The position numbers and the translations under genes were made by a program. Of a stretch of DNA of 64,000 nucleotides, positions 63,771 through 64,000 are shown one piece after another. Position 1 is the first letter of the stretch, and each line of letters starts with the position of its first letter. A model generated the notes under the pieces. It ran no database searches. It was not told where the DNA came from and saw only the letters and a program-made list of their open reading frames with translations. The DNA is from Struthidea cinerea (taxonomy: Eukaryota > Chordata > Aves > Passeriformes > Corcoracidae): the NCBI GenBank assembly GCA_013397865.1, contig VZTI01003938.1, positions 113,074 to 177,073 on the forward strand, given 5' to 3'.

Positions 63771-64000
63771 CAGAATCACAGAATCAACAAGGTTGGAAAA
63801 GACCTTTGAGATCATCAAGTCCAACCTATGACCTTGTCAACCAGACCATGGCACTAAGTGCCACATCCAGTCTTTCCATAGACACCTCCAGGGATGGTGA
63901 CTCCACCACTTCCCTGGGGAGCCCATTCCAATGCCCAATGACCCTTTCTGTGAGGAATTTCTTCCTAACCTTCAGGTGCAATCTGAACCTCCCCTGGCAC
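63771..64000 (-). mobile_element. CR1 LINE, cut by window edge
   Basis: It starts CAGAATCACAGAATCAACAA (terminal octamers in reverse complement), then GGTTGGAAAAGACCTTTGAG, ATCATCAAGTCCAACCTATG, CACTAAGTGCCACATCCAGT, GGGATGGTGACTCCACCACT and GAGGAATTTCTTCCTAACCT. These are the reverse complement of a CR1 3' end and are well kept, so this copy is younger than those at 18.8 and 24.9 kb. It continues past base 64000, so its 5' extent is unknown. Confidence 0.96.

Noticed and set aside
1..64000. tRNA, rRNA, snRNA, known microRNA or CRISPR arrays
   Set aside because: By eye I found no tRNA B-box context, no conserved small RNA sequence that I know, and no spaced identical repeats; a covariance-model scan would be needed to exclude diverged copies.

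Overview
This 64 kb window looks like non-coding nuclear DNA from a bird or another sauropsid. It is AT-rich and poor in CpG, with no open reading frame that reads as a known protein, no rRNA or tRNA gene, and no operon-like gene packing. The taxon call rests mainly on five CR1 (chicken repeat 1) LINE fragments. Four of them show the CR1 3' terminal octamer (ATTCTATG/ATTCTGTG type, or its reverse complement) and long stretches that match the CR1 3' consensus as I know it. CR1 is the dominant retrotransposon of birds and is also common in turtles and crocodilians. I cannot name the species. The stretch could be a gene desert or part of a very long intron.

Layout. 1-18.8 kb: AT-rich unique sequence with a probable MIR SINE relic near 1.6 kb, a 22-bp quasi-palindrome at 4.2 kb, a small CpG cluster at 8.2 kb, and TTTTG and GATA microsatellites. 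18.8-31.8 kb: three minus-strand CR1 copies (18.8, 24.9 and 30.2 kb), a (GGAA)16 tract, a candidate solo LTR at 29.3-29.8 kb holding the window's only ambiguous base (N at 29330), and a (CCAT)n tract. 33.7-38.1 kb: two GC/CpG-enriched blocks, the first with three short perfect or near-perfect palindromes and a 12-bp tandem repeat. 36.8-48.8 kb: sequences matching the CTCF consensus (best at 45995-46008, 14 of 14; also 36859 and 48710), and a weak terminal-exon-like stretch at 41.3-43.1 kb. 51.6 kb: one plus-strand CR1 with an apparent internal deletion. 53.2 kb: a second MIR-like relic. 56.7 kb: an AT palindrome. 63.77 kb to the end: a minus-strand CR1 cut by the window edge.

No genes can be said to work together here. 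I see no new biological system. The items most worth checking are the candidate solo LTR, the CpG-rich block at 33.8-34.3 kb, and the pair of same-orientation CTCF-like sites near 46.0 and 48.7 kb.
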